From assembly GCA_963922455.1 (NCBI GenBank), contig CAWUIO010000098.1, forward strand, positions 1 through 24,051: a stretch of 24,051 bases of DNA. Reading direction: 5' to 3'. Source of the DNA: CAWUIO01 sp963922455 (lineage in GTDB: Bacteria > Bacteroidota > Bacteroidia > Cytophagales > Microscillaceae). Within the stretch, counting starts at the first letter, position 1, and the number at the start of each line of letters is the position of its first letter. This document shows positions 7,608-14,732 of this stretch, piece by piece. Under the pieces are notes generated by a model. It had not been told where the DNA came from, searched no databases, and saw nothing but the letters and a program-made list of their open reading frames with translations. The position numbers were made by a program, and so were the translations under genes.

Positions 7608-8834
7608 ATGAGACATTTAATTCCACTTTTTATTTTAGTACTGTGTTTTTCAAATAAGTATGCAATAGCCCAATTCACCTACCCGCCCGAGTGGGAACCC
7701 CAAGAATCCGTTTGGATTGATTTTCCTGACGAAACTGGTTGGGGCGGTGGGGCCATACCCCCAGATTATCCTGCTAGAATCGAAATCATTAAAAACCTCC
7801 TGAAACATGTTCCGGTGAACATCATCTTACCTTCCCATCAGATGCGTAATGTATTGGACAGCATGCTTGCCGAAGCAAATATCAATACCGAGTATATTAC
7901 CATATTTCAACACCCCGATGCTGTGGGAGCTGCAATTCGAGATTACGGCCCGGTGCTTCTAACCAATGGTAAGGAGTATCAAATGGCTGACTTTGGATTC
8001 GATTTGGATGGAGCTGCGTTTGCTGATTCATCCTTTGTCGCCCGTGCGGAAATTGATAATTTTCTGGCTGATTCTTTAGGCTATACGGTTAAACCTACTA
8101 AAATCAGTAGTGAAGGTGGAGGCTTCATCACTTCAAGTAAGGTGTTGCTTCTATTTGAAGAGTTTGCGAAACTGCGAAATCCAGAGATGACTTTAGCGGA
8201 AATTGAAAAGCATTTTCTTGATGCGCTCGGAATGGAAAAACTGATCTGGATAAAAGAACCCATGCTCTTGGATAAAAACTGGCATAAAATAGAGAATACC
8301 TATGGGCAAGGTGCCAATTACCATATGGATGCCTATTTGCGATTTGTGAATGACAGTACTATCCTCATTCCCATGATTGATGCTGCCATTAAGGATAAAA
8401 CACCCCTTTTAAACGCAGACTACAAAGCTTCCCTAGCCAACTTGGAACGTTTAAAAAGGGAGATAAATGTGGATGGTAAACCCTTCAACATTGTAGAGAT
8501 TCCCCACCCGGATGTTTCCTTATACCAATATGAATTTCCCGTAGTTGATTCCAACAAGGACTTGTTCACCATGAGTCAAGTGGGCGATACGGTTACGTAT
8601 GTTCCCATAATGGGCTATTCCAATTTTTTGATAACTAACGGAGCGGTCTTGGTATCTGAATACTGGCGCGAAGGTCTACCAGAATCTGAGAAAGCCCATG
8701 ATGAAAAAATGAAGGCCATTCTTAAAACTTATTTTCCAGACCGTGAGATTATCGGTATCAAAAATACCCTGATGTTGAATTGGTTTGGTGGTGGGATTCA
8801 TTGTCAGACGATGCAAATTCCTAAAGTCAACTAA
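7608..8834 (+). CDS. Exported agmatine deiminase / peptidyl-arginine deiminase family enzyme
   Basis: Second member of the guanidino-modifying superfamily in the window. Motifs: WEPQESVWIDFP near residue 29, RDYGPVL with Asp112, EGGGF with Glu169, ANYHMDAYLRF with His239 and Asp241, and FGGGIHC with nucleophile Cys399. It has a Sec signal (residues 1-21, ending AIA before Gln) rather than a lipobox, so it should be periplasmic or secreted, unlike its lipoprotein paralogue at 58-1305. The two share motif order and spacing but are clearly diverged: RDYGPV replaces RDPGPV, and the residues around the active-site His differ, so they may differ in substrate. The gene lies between an amidohydrolase and a polytopic membrane protein, with 19-bp and 11-bp gaps. 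Confidence 0.86.
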   Translation: MRHLIPLFILVLCFSNKYAIAQFTYPPEWEPQESVWIDFPDETGWGGGAIPPDYPARIEIIKNLLKHVPVNIILPSHQMRNVLDSMLAEANINTEYITIFQHPDAVGAAIRDYGPVLLTNGKEYQMADFGFDLDGAAFADSSFVARAEIDNFLADSLGYTVKPTKISSEGGGFITSSKVLLLFEEFAKLRNPEMTLAEIEKHFLDALGMEKLIWIKEPMLLDKNWHKIENTYGQGANYHMDAYLRFVNDSTILIPMIDAAIKDKTPLLNADYKASLANLERLKREINVDGKPFNIVEIPHPDVSLYQYEFPVVDSNKDLFTMSQVGDTVTYVPIMGYSNFLITNGAVLVSEYWREGLPESEKAHDEKMKAILKTYFPDREIIGIKNTLMLNWFGGGIHCQTMQIPKVN

Positions 8835-8845
8835 TCAATCAAAAT

Positions 8846-9577
8846 ATGGGCAAATACAAAAAACTTCACCTCTTCATGCTCATCCCCATGGTTTTTATGC
8901 AACTGGGAATTGCTATGGATTATTGGGGAGATTTGTTAGACAATGCATGGTCTGTTCACATTCACTATTGGACTGGCACCATATGGTATCTCTACTTAAT
9001 CATTCAACCCTATTATGCCACTCACGGTCAACTGGAAAAGCACCGTACTAATGGCATCATTGGGATGTTTTTGGCAGGCGGGGTTTGCCTTACCGCATTG
9101 AGTATGATGCATCGCGATTTAGAAACGGTACAAAAAGCTATTGAATTTCCAGAGCAATTTGGTCCCTTTAAACCTTATTTTTTCTATGGGGTAGCTGCCC
9201 TGGAAATCCCAATGATTATAGCTTTTGGGGTAGCCGTAATCATGGCTATCATAAAACGAAAGCAACTGCACGAACATGCTTGGTGGTTGATTTCGACAGT
9301 TTTCATCATCATGATGCCAGCACTTGGAAGAGGGATACAAAACGTTTTCATTATTGCGCAGATTGATCAATGGCCTGAAATTGACATCATCTTTCCAACC
9401 TATATCACACAAGCAATAATCATAACTATGATATTGGTCACTGCTACGATTTACAACAAAATCAAGCACCCGGCTACCTACCTCGCTGTAGGCATCAATA
9501 TTTTTTGCTGTTTTATAGCTCCCATTGGCAAGTCCGAAGCTGTTCAAAGATTTCTTGAAGCGATGATTAAAGGATAA
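8846..9577 (+). CDS. Polytopic membrane protein, paralogue of 11018-11770
   Basis: A protein of 243 residues with about seven hydrophobic segments. It shares a clear signature with the product at 11018: an HxH followed by W, then QPYxATHGxLxxHRxxGxxGxFxAG, then FFYG, FGxAVIMAII, HAxW and MMPxxxR. The conserved histidines at membrane edges suggest metal, heme or quinone binding, or a proton path, but no named family is certain to me. Similar unnamed proteins with a W-x(6)-Q motif followed by HRxxG are common in Bacteroidota and Acidobacteria. The gene is 11 bp after the second deiminase and 19 bp before the amidohydrolase, so it belongs to the same transcript. Confidence 0.75.
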   Translation: MGKYKKLHLFMLIPMVFMQLGIAMDYWGDLLDNAWSVHIHYWTGTIWYLYLIIQPYYATHGQLEKHRTNGIIGMFLAGGVCLTALSMMHRDLETVQKAIEFPEQFGPFKPYFFYGVAALEIPMIIAFGVAVIMAIIKRKQLHEHAWWLISTVFIIMMPALGRGIQNVFIIAQIDQWPEIDIIFPTYITQAIIITMILVTATIYNKIKHPATYLAVGINIFCCFIAPIGKSEAVQRFLEAMIKG

Positions 9578-9596
9578 AACCATTAAAAGAAACCAA

Positions 9597-11021
9597 ATGA
9601 ATAAAGAGCGAAATACAAACGACTTTACAGCTTTAGGAAAGTTTCAAACATTCCTAAAGGTCATGAATTCACCTGCTATCAGTATCATCATTGCTATCTG
9701 CCTGTTTCAGCCTTGTGTAGCGCAATCACCCAATAAAGCAGACCTACTGATCAGTAATGTGAACTTGATTGACGGAACAGGAAGCGACCTTCAGGAAAAC
9801 GTCTATGTCTATATCAAAGACGGCATCATCACTGATATCAGCTTGGATGAACTTGATACGCAAGCGGAGCAAATGATTGACGGAACGAATAAGTACCTTA
9901 TTCCGGGATTCTTTGATAATCATGTACATATTGGAAGTGAAAATAAGTGGCCATTGGTCATGTCTCAGTTTATTCACTTCGGCATCACTTCCGTGCTCAT
10001 CCCCGGGGCGAATAACCAAAAATTATTGGAGTTCAAAGAAGATCTAAATACAAAAAAATTAACGGTTCCGAATCTATACCATACCAGCCTTATGACAACT
10101 ATGGAAGGTAAGCATCCTGCGAAAACCTACGGAGCAGATGGATACATAGATGGTGTCAATATCAACTACGTAAAAGACACCACCAGCATCAAGCCAATCA
10201 TTGCTCAGGCGGTAAAAGATGAGGCGATCGCCTTAAAATTGATGATCGAGGATGGACCCCAACCTCCTTTCGTTGCGCGCATCCCTGAGGAGTATGTCAC
10301 CATGCTTTCGAAAGAAGCACATGCGGCAGGGCTTGACTTTTTTGCACATGTAAGTGATATGTATGAAGTAAGAACGGCAGTCAACAACCAAGCGGATGCA
10401 TTGATGCATTTTATGGGAGTCAGAATCGATTGGGAAAAAGATATGGAACTGATGCAAGAAATGGTAGATCAGGACATTTCCTGGGTATCCACGGGCATGA
10501 TTGGGAAGTCTTTCTTTCACAGTCTAAACAAACAGTGGCTGGAAAATGAGCACTATGCCATCTTTAGTGAGGACCAAATAGACTACTTTAAGGATAAAGA
10601 TGGAGCACTTGAAGCTGAGTCTAGAGCCATCCTAACCGGATTATTTGGATCAGATAAAATACCCTTTACAGCGATTATGACATCCATGATGAAAGACTTT
10701 AAGAAGTTATATGACATGGGTATCAATACGGTAGTAGGCACGGACTTAGGAGGCAGACCTTACATCGTACCGGGCTACAGTTTTCACGAAGAAATGGAGT
10801 TATTTCAAATGGGTGGATTTACCCCCCTCCAGATTATCCAGTGTGCCACACTTAATGCCGCTAAAATGCTAAAAGTAGATGATCGTTACGGCTCAATAGA
10901 AGTAGGAAAGTATGCAGATTTTGTACTATTGGCTGAAAACCCATTACTAGACATTAGGAACGCCTTGAGTATTGATCAGGTATATAAAGAAGGAGTTCTT
11001 CAGCAACGAATAACGAAATGA
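9597..11021 (+). CDS. Exported amidohydrolase (imidazolonepropionase-like group)
   Basis: Metal-dependent amidohydrolase. Ligands, numbered from 9597: His109/His111 (NHVHIG), Lys214 (ALKLMIEDG), His251 (FFAHVSD), His271 (LMHFMG), Asp383 (GTDLGG). It lacks the TPR extension of the paralogue at 5819 and has a Sec signal ending CVAQ instead of a lipobox. The start is uncertain. The ATG at 9597 adds 22 residues, encoded partly by a copy of the 29-bp palindrome, ahead of the signal peptide. An internal ATG at 9663 begins the signal directly but leaves an n-region with no Lys or Arg. The gene end overlaps the next start by 4 bp (ATGA). It is probably a peptidase or amidase acting outside the cytoplasm; the substrate is unknown. 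Confidence 0.84.
   Translation: MNKERNTNDFTALGKFQTFLKVMNSPAISIIIAICLFQPCVAQSPNKADLLISNVNLIDGTGSDLQENVYVYIKDGIITDISLDELDTQAEQMIDGTNKYLIPGFFDNHVHIGSENKWPLVMSQFIHFGITSVLIPGANNQKLLEFKEDLNTKKLTVPNLYHTSLMTTMEGKHPAKTYGADGYIDGVNINYVKDTTSIKPIIAQAVKDEAIALKLMIEDGPQPPFVARIPEEYVTMLSKEAHAAGLDFFAHVSDMYEVRTAVNNQADALMHFMGVRIDWEKDMELMQEMVDQDISWVSTGMIGKSFFHSLNKQWLENEHYAIFSEDQIDYFKDKDGALEAESRAILTGLFGSDKIPFTAIMTSMMKDFKKLYDMGINTVVGTDLGGRPYIVPGYSFHEEMELFQMGGFTPLQIIQCATLNAAKMLKVDDRYGSIEVGKYADFVLLAENPLLDIRNALSIDQVYKEGVLQQRITK
9631..9659. repeat. 29-bp palindrome inside the 5' end of a gene (copy 3)
   Basis: CTTTAGGAAAGTTT (9631-9644), one C, then AAACATTCCTAAAG (9646-9659), with a single mismatch to the perfect copy at 1315-1343. 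It lies between the candidate starts 9597 and 9663 of the amidohydrolase. If the upstream start is used, the palindrome is translated as part of ALGKFQTFLKV. Confidence 0.8.
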
Positions 11022-11770
11022 TGAAAAATACAGTCTTACACCAATATCGCAATACCCACAAATGGATGGTGATCCCATGGATCATCATCATTGTAGGTTT
11101 TACGCCACAGTATTTTATGACTTGGCTTTCAGAGCCTTGGGCCTATCACCTACATGCACTATCTGCCATGGGATGGTATGCATTCATGATCTTTCAGCCC
11201 TATTTCGCGACGCATGGAAAGCTAAAGCAACATCGATTATGGGGTATGATTGGTTTATTTGTAGCGGGAGCAGTCGTTTTCTCTGCCTTATCCATCGTTC
11301 CGAATAATGTCTATTTTGGTGCTATCGGAGGGTTTGAGCCAGTCTTTCCGGCAGCCTTCTTTTATGGGTTGGTATTTACAGAATCTATTGCGGTTATAGG
11401 TTTTGGCTTGGCAGTAATTATGGCGATCATAAATGCCAAAAAATCAGATCAACATGCCATTTGGATGTTATCTACCCTATTTTTTGGCTTGATGCCAGGT
11501 TGGGCAAGGCTGATCATGTTCCCTGTTCTAATTACTGGAGGAGAAGTACCCGGTTTGGACGTACAAACTTGTCTAAACGTTGGGATCTCAACATTTATGC
11601 TTGTCATTCTTTTTGTTGGATATAGGCTTAAAAAACTAAAGCATCCGGCTATTGTACTATCGCTTATGTGTGTGTTCATTATGATCTTCACAATATTGAT
11701 TGGTACACAAGAATGGTATCAGGAGCTGGTCACTAGAATTATGAAGCCAACCGTTCCCTGGAAGTTTTAA
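11018..11770 (+). CDS. Polytopic membrane protein, paralogue of 8846-9577
   Basis: A protein of 250 residues with about seven hydrophobic segments, sharing with the product at 8846 the motifs HxH...W, QPYFATHGKLKQHRLWG, FFYG, FGLAVIMAII, HAIW and LMP. It starts within the stop of the amidohydrolase (ATGA overlap), which argues for translational coupling with that enzyme. The two membrane paralogues thus bracket the amidohydrolase gene, as expected if they form a heteromeric membrane unit or arose by duplication of an enzyme-plus-membrane-protein pair. It is the last gene of the AT-rich + strand block. The family is unnamed to me. A second in-frame ATG follows the first directly (MM). Confidence 0.76.
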   Translation: MMKNTVLHQYRNTHKWMVIPWIIIIVGFTPQYFMTWLSEPWAYHLHALSAMGWYAFMIFQPYFATHGKLKQHRLWGMIGLFVAGAVVFSALSIVPNNVYFGAIGGFEPVFPAAFFYGLVFTESIAVIGFGLAVIMAIINAKKSDQHAIWMLSTLFFGLMPGWARLIMFPVLITGGEVPGLDVQTCLNVGISTFMLVILFVGYRLKKLKHPAIVLSLMCVFIMIFTILIGTQEWYQELVTRIMKPTVPWKF

Positions 11771-12159
11771 AATACGGGAATTGTTAAAGGCTATGTTATA
11801 AAGAAAAACTATCGTCGTTAATAGCAGCCATAATTCCTGCAAAATTCTATGGATTGTTGATAATAATACTTGGAGCTTCAAATTTTAGTTTATTCTATTT
11901 AGGTATATTGCAGTCACATAAGATTATATCATTTGTGTTTTTTTGCTTTAATAAGTGCAATGCGGTGTACCGCTCTAAATTAGCAAGTTAAAATATAGGC
12001 GTATAGGCATCTAAAATTCATACTTTAGGACTGTCATCCCGACCATCGGGAGGGATCTTCAGGCAGGAGTACCAAAGCCTTAGTTTTACCCCAAGCGCCT
12101 AAGCACACTAGGGTTAAGATTCCTCCTTACCCTCGGAATGACAAGATGGTAAAAAGCAT
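11771..12159. other. 389-bp intergenic junction between the AT-rich block and the rest
   Basis: The first 220 bp are AT-rich and contain an open frame from 11788 to the stop at 11989-11991 with no ATG; it would encode a hydrophobic stretch (AKFYGLLIIILGASNF) and may be a gene remnant. An imperfect inverted repeat, GGCTAT near 11790 against ATAGCAGCC near 11822, could end the operon transcript but has no T-run. The last part is the inverted-repeat element at 12032-12143. I see no RNA gene. Confidence 0.5.
12032..12143. repeat. 112-bp terminal-inverted-repeat element
   Basis: The left end TGTCATCCCGACC...GAGGGATCTT and the right end AAGATTCCTCC...CTCGGAATGACA are imperfect reverse complements of about 28 bp. 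The TGTCAT(C/T)CCGA ends with a GGGATCTT-type inner part match a widely dispersed bacterial repeat pattern (REP/MITE-like) that I know from many genomes. It has no coding capacity. It sits 17 bp from the stop of the DUF2807 gene, exactly where base composition and gene style change. Confidence 0.7.
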
Positions 12160-13068
12160 TTACCAAAGCCGAATCTTCCTCCCAGCATCTTCCTTACGTA
12201 TTTCCACTATTAGTATTTCTTCTCCCTCCTTATTTTTCCGATAGAGCCGGGTGCCGATGGGGAAGTGTTCTTTCTTAGAGCCTAAGGGGCCTATCTGGGC
12301 CCCGTAACCAAAGCGGGCTTGGGGAGGGCCTTCGATACGGAAGTTGATTACCCGCATTTTGGGGTTGTGGAGGGTGCAAGCGATACGCGCAACGGCTACT
12401 TTTTCTTCCTCGGGCTTGGTGCCGATGGGATAGATTTGCCCCTGGGCCTTGGGGTTCTCAATATTGGGCTTGCCCGAATAGGCCAGGCTGGATTCGGGGT
12501 GGAGTTCGGCCTGGATGGAGAAGGTAGGGCCGAGCTTGACTTTCCCGCCCCGCCCGGTAATTTGAACCTTGGCCTCCCGGCTTTCTAACTTTTGCGCTTC
12601 CACCTCGGCTAAGTGACTATTGATTTGGAGCCGTTCGCAGCTACCGTTCAGGATGACCTTGCCCACCTCTGCCTCCAAGTAAAAATCGGGGGTGTCCAGG
12701 TTTTCCAAGACAGTTGTGGTCCAGCCTCCCGGCATCAACTTGCTTAAAAAACTGGTGTGTACTTCTATACGTAAGGGCAAGGTAGGGGCGATCCATCCCT
12801 CGGCCGAAATGATGAGGCGGTTGCCTATCAGTTGGGTTTTGACCCGGGGTAGGAGGTTGGCGTCTCCCTCGATTACTACCTGAGGCATTTGCTGACAGAC
12901 GACCCGAACCTCGGCGGCCGTAGTGATTTCCAGTTCGCTAAACATACCGACAAGCCGAATATCTTCGGCCAGGGTGCCATTACCCTCTATTCGCTTGGAG
13001 TTTTGTGCTTCCAATAGGCCTAAGGGGAAACAAAATAAAAGAATCAAGTAAAAGGTTCGTATTTTCAT
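12160..13068 (-). CDS. DUF2807 (head GIN domain) exported protein
   Basis: Putative adhesin-like protein. A signal peptide of about 21 residues ends LLEAQ. It is followed by the typical head GIN pattern: FSELEITTAAEVRVV, QVVIEGDANLLPRV, RLIISAEG and a run of short beta strands (LYLEAEVGKVILNGSC-like, LQINSHLAEVEAQKL, AKVQITGRGGKVKLG), consistent with a right-handed beta-helix. The GIN domain covers about residues 25-205. The last 80 residues (FGYGAQIGPLGSKKEHFPIGTRLYRKN and onward) are an extra segment that I cannot assign. Such proteins are common in Bacteroidota, usually in the envelope, and their function is unknown. It is divergent from the LuxR-type gene across a 193-bp gap that should hold both promoters. 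Confidence 0.8.
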   Translation of the reverse strand: MKIRTFYLILLFCFPLGLLEAQNSKRIEGNGTLAEDIRLVGMFSELEITTAAEVRVVCQQMPQVVIEGDANLLPRVKTQLIGNRLIISAEGWIAPTLPLRIEVHTSFLSKLMPGGWTTTVLENLDTPDFYLEAEVGKVILNGSCERLQINSHLAEVEAQKLESREAKVQITGRGGKVKLGPTFSIQAELHPESSLAYSGKPNIENPKAQGQIYPIGTKPEEEKVAVARIACTLHNPKMRVINFRIEGPPQARFGYGAQIGPLGSKKEHFPIGTRLYRKNKEGEEILIVEIRKEDAGRKIRLW

Positions 13069-13261
13069 GGCTATACAGTTTGAATGATTACAGAAGCCAA
13101 ACTAGAGTTTTGCCCAGGCTCAAGCGCTTCAAATCATCCAAAATGGGAGATTTTTACAATTTGGCACTTCTTTTGGAACCTGTATGACCATCTCCTAAAG
13201 GTATATTTCGCTTTGGGGGTTTTTATTTTCTCCCGAAATCTGGTAATTTCGTAGGGAAACC

Positions 13262-13723
13262 ATGGCCAAACTACCTATCCGTTCCATTTACCTGTATGGC
13301 CTGCTCATGGGCCTCCTCCTCTTTGTCCTCAAGTGGATGGAATACCGCTTTTGGGTAAGAGACTTTTCTTACGAGCTCTACTTGGGCCTGATAGCGACCC
13401 TTTTTATGGGACTAGGTTTTTGGGTAGGTATGAAAATCGTGGGAAAAAAATCTGCTGGGCTTCGTCCTTCTTCACCTTCCCCCGAGCTAGCCAAAGAACC
13501 AGAACCCAATCCTCAAAAATTAGAAGAGTTGGGCATCAGCCCTCGGGAGTATGAAGTCTTGCAATTGATCTCCCAAGGCATGTCCAACCAGGAAATTGCC
13601 GATACCTTATTCGTATCCCTCAACACGGTCAAGACCCATACCACCCGCCTTTTTAGCAAATTGGACGTTCGCCGCCGTACCCAGGCGGTCCAAAAATCCA
13701 AAGAGTTGAACATACTTCCCTAA
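13262..13723 (+). CDS. Membrane-tethered LuxR-type transcriptional regulator
   Basis: A protein of 153 residues with two membrane segments (about 8-24 and 38-60), a flexible linker rich in Pro, Ser and Glu (65-85), and a C-terminal LuxR/NarL helix-turn-helix (about 91-150): SPREYEVLQLISQGMSNQEIA, then LFVSLNTVKTHTTRLFSKLDVRRRTQAV. There is no receiver domain, so it cannot be a standard response regulator; the DNA-binding domain is held at the inner membrane. In Bacteroidota such proteins are found beside DUF4199 genes, as here. The ATG at 13262 gives a good N-terminus. The upstream bases TAATTTCG partly match the Bacteroidota -7 element. The signal it senses is unknown; the membrane part itself or the neighbouring DUF4199 protein may supply it. 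Confidence 0.88.
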   Translation: MAKLPIRSIYLYGLLMGLLLFVLKWMEYRFWVRDFSYELYLGLIATLFMGLGFWVGMKIVGKKSAGLRPSSPSPELAKEPEPNPQKLEELGISPREYEVLQLISQGMSNQEIADTLFVSLNTVKTHTTRLFSKLDVRRRTQAVQKSKELNILP

Positions 13724-13728
13724 ACCCT

Positions 13729-13749
13729 ATCGCCCAAAGGGGTGATTTT
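13729..13749 (+). terminator. Weak hairpin after the LuxR-type gene
   Basis: ATCGCCC (13729-13735) pairs with GGGTGAT (13740-13746) with one G-U pair around AAAG, followed by only three T (TTTG). It could be a weak terminator, leaving some read-through into the DUF4199 gene. Confidence 0.35.
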
Positions 13750-13837
13750 GGGGGTTGAGGGCCCTAATACTACTTTAGTATGACAGAAAAATGCCCCTAA
13801 ACGCGCTTATTTGCCTCAAACAAAAACACAGAAAGAT

Positions 13838-14371
13838 ATGCTCAAGATCATCATTCGCTACGGTATTATAGCCGGAATCATCCTAAACGTTGTATTATTT
13901 TTTACCGGATTTCTGGCCTACATCCTCACGGCCGATAATTTACACAGTGAACTATTGGGCTATTCTACGATGCTGGTGGCCCTAAGCACGGTATATTTTG
14001 GTATCCGTGAATACCGCGATACCCACTTAGGCGGTACCATCACCTTTGGCAAAGCCTTCTCAATTGGCATCATGATTAGTTTGATTGCTTGCACTTTTTA
14101 TGTGCTAGGCTGGTTGGTATTTTTTCAGTTTATCGACCCCAAGTTTGTAGAGCGCTACGTGGCTTCAGAAATTGCCAATCTGGCGGCCAGTGGGATCACC
14201 GCTGAGATTTTGGAAGAAAAAATCCAGGAGATGAAGTACTATCAAGAGCTTTACAAAAACATTTTCTTCCGAATTGGTATCACGTTTATGGAGATCTTCC
14301 CCGTGGCCTTGGTGGTGACTTTAATCTCTTCGGCTTTATTGAGAACAAAGCAGGAGGTAGCCGCATCTTAG
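13838..14371 (+). CDS. DUF4199 family membrane protein
   Basis: The 177-residue product opens MLKIIIRYGIIAGIILNVV, the usual start of DUF4199 proteins. It has four membrane segments (about 7-28, 36-55, 72-100, and 143-165 near the end) and the family's YFGIREYRDTHLGGTITFGKAFSIGI stretch between the second and third. A hydrophilic loop of about 40 residues before the last helix is rich in Glu and Lys. An in-frame TTG at 13811 would add nine polar residues; the ATG at 13838, preceded by AGAAAG, fits the family better. Function is unknown. It follows the membrane-tethered LuxR-type gene, and this pairing suggests a joint role in sensing or control at the inner membrane. Confidence 0.85.
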   Translation: MLKIIIRYGIIAGIILNVVLFFTGFLAYILTADNLHSELLGYSTMLVALSTVYFGIREYRDTHLGGTITFGKAFSIGIMISLIACTFYVLGWLVFFQFIDPKFVERYVASEIANLAASGITAEILEEKIQEMKYYQELYKNIFFRIGITFMEIFPVALVVTLISSALLRTKQEVAAS

Positions 14372-14501
14372 GGGCTGCCCCCGGCGGTGACGTTGACTAG
14401 CCGAATGGGAAAACAGTGCCGCCGGGGTCGGGCTTTCACTACTCGCTGCCTTTGCCCGCCCGGCCCCCACGAGCTCAAACATGCCGTTCTATCCCTCAGC
14501 C
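14371..14501 (+). repeat. Dispersed structured element, copy A
   Basis: It begins at the last base of the DUF4199 stop codon. Arms CCCCGGCGG (14379-14387) and CCGCCGGGG (14419-14427) form a perfect 9-bp stem. A conserved block TCACTACTCGC follows, then a variable middle, then GAGCTCAAACATGCCGTTC and a closing ATCCCTCAGCC. The same layout occurs at 16543-16670 (minus), 20493-20624 and, truncated, from 23968. Confidence 0.75.
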
Positions 14502-14732
14502 GAAAAATGGGAGCCGAGAACCGAGAACCGGGAGCCGAGAACCGGGAGCCGGGAAGAGAGACCTGAAAACCAAATTAACTCCTCATAATTCAAACATCAA
14601 AATCCCAGTTGCCCAAGGGACAAGTGTCGGGATGAGAAGAGATGAGCTCTAGGTCCCCGGCTTCGTATGCCCCTAAAACCTCTTCTCTCTCTTCTTTAAA
14701 AAGTCCTGTCTCCCGCTTCACGGCTCTCAAGT
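14372..14732. other. 361-bp intergenic region between DUF4199 and amidase genes
   Basis: It holds dispersed element copy A (to 14501) and the 14-bp tandem repeat (14509-14556). In the remaining 176 bp I see no gene, and no clear terminator for either of the two convergent neighbours apart from the hairpins of copy A. Confidence 0.6.
14509..14556. repeat. Short GC-rich tandem repeat, 14-bp unit
   Basis: The unit GGGAGCCGAGAACC occurs at 14509-14522 and 14530-14543, with a half unit GAGAACC (14523-14529) between them and a decayed third unit from 14544. It follows copy A of the dispersed element directly. Confidence 0.75.

Noticed and set aside
9119..9583. A 154-codon minus strand open frame
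   Set aside because: It lies entirely opposite the membrane protein gene at 8846-9577, whose motifs are shared with a paralogue; the reverse frame has none.
14416..14652. A 78-codon + strand open frame
   Set aside because: It runs through element copy A and the 14-bp tandem repeat; its Pro/Arg/Gly/Ser-rich translation only reflects the GC-rich repeats.
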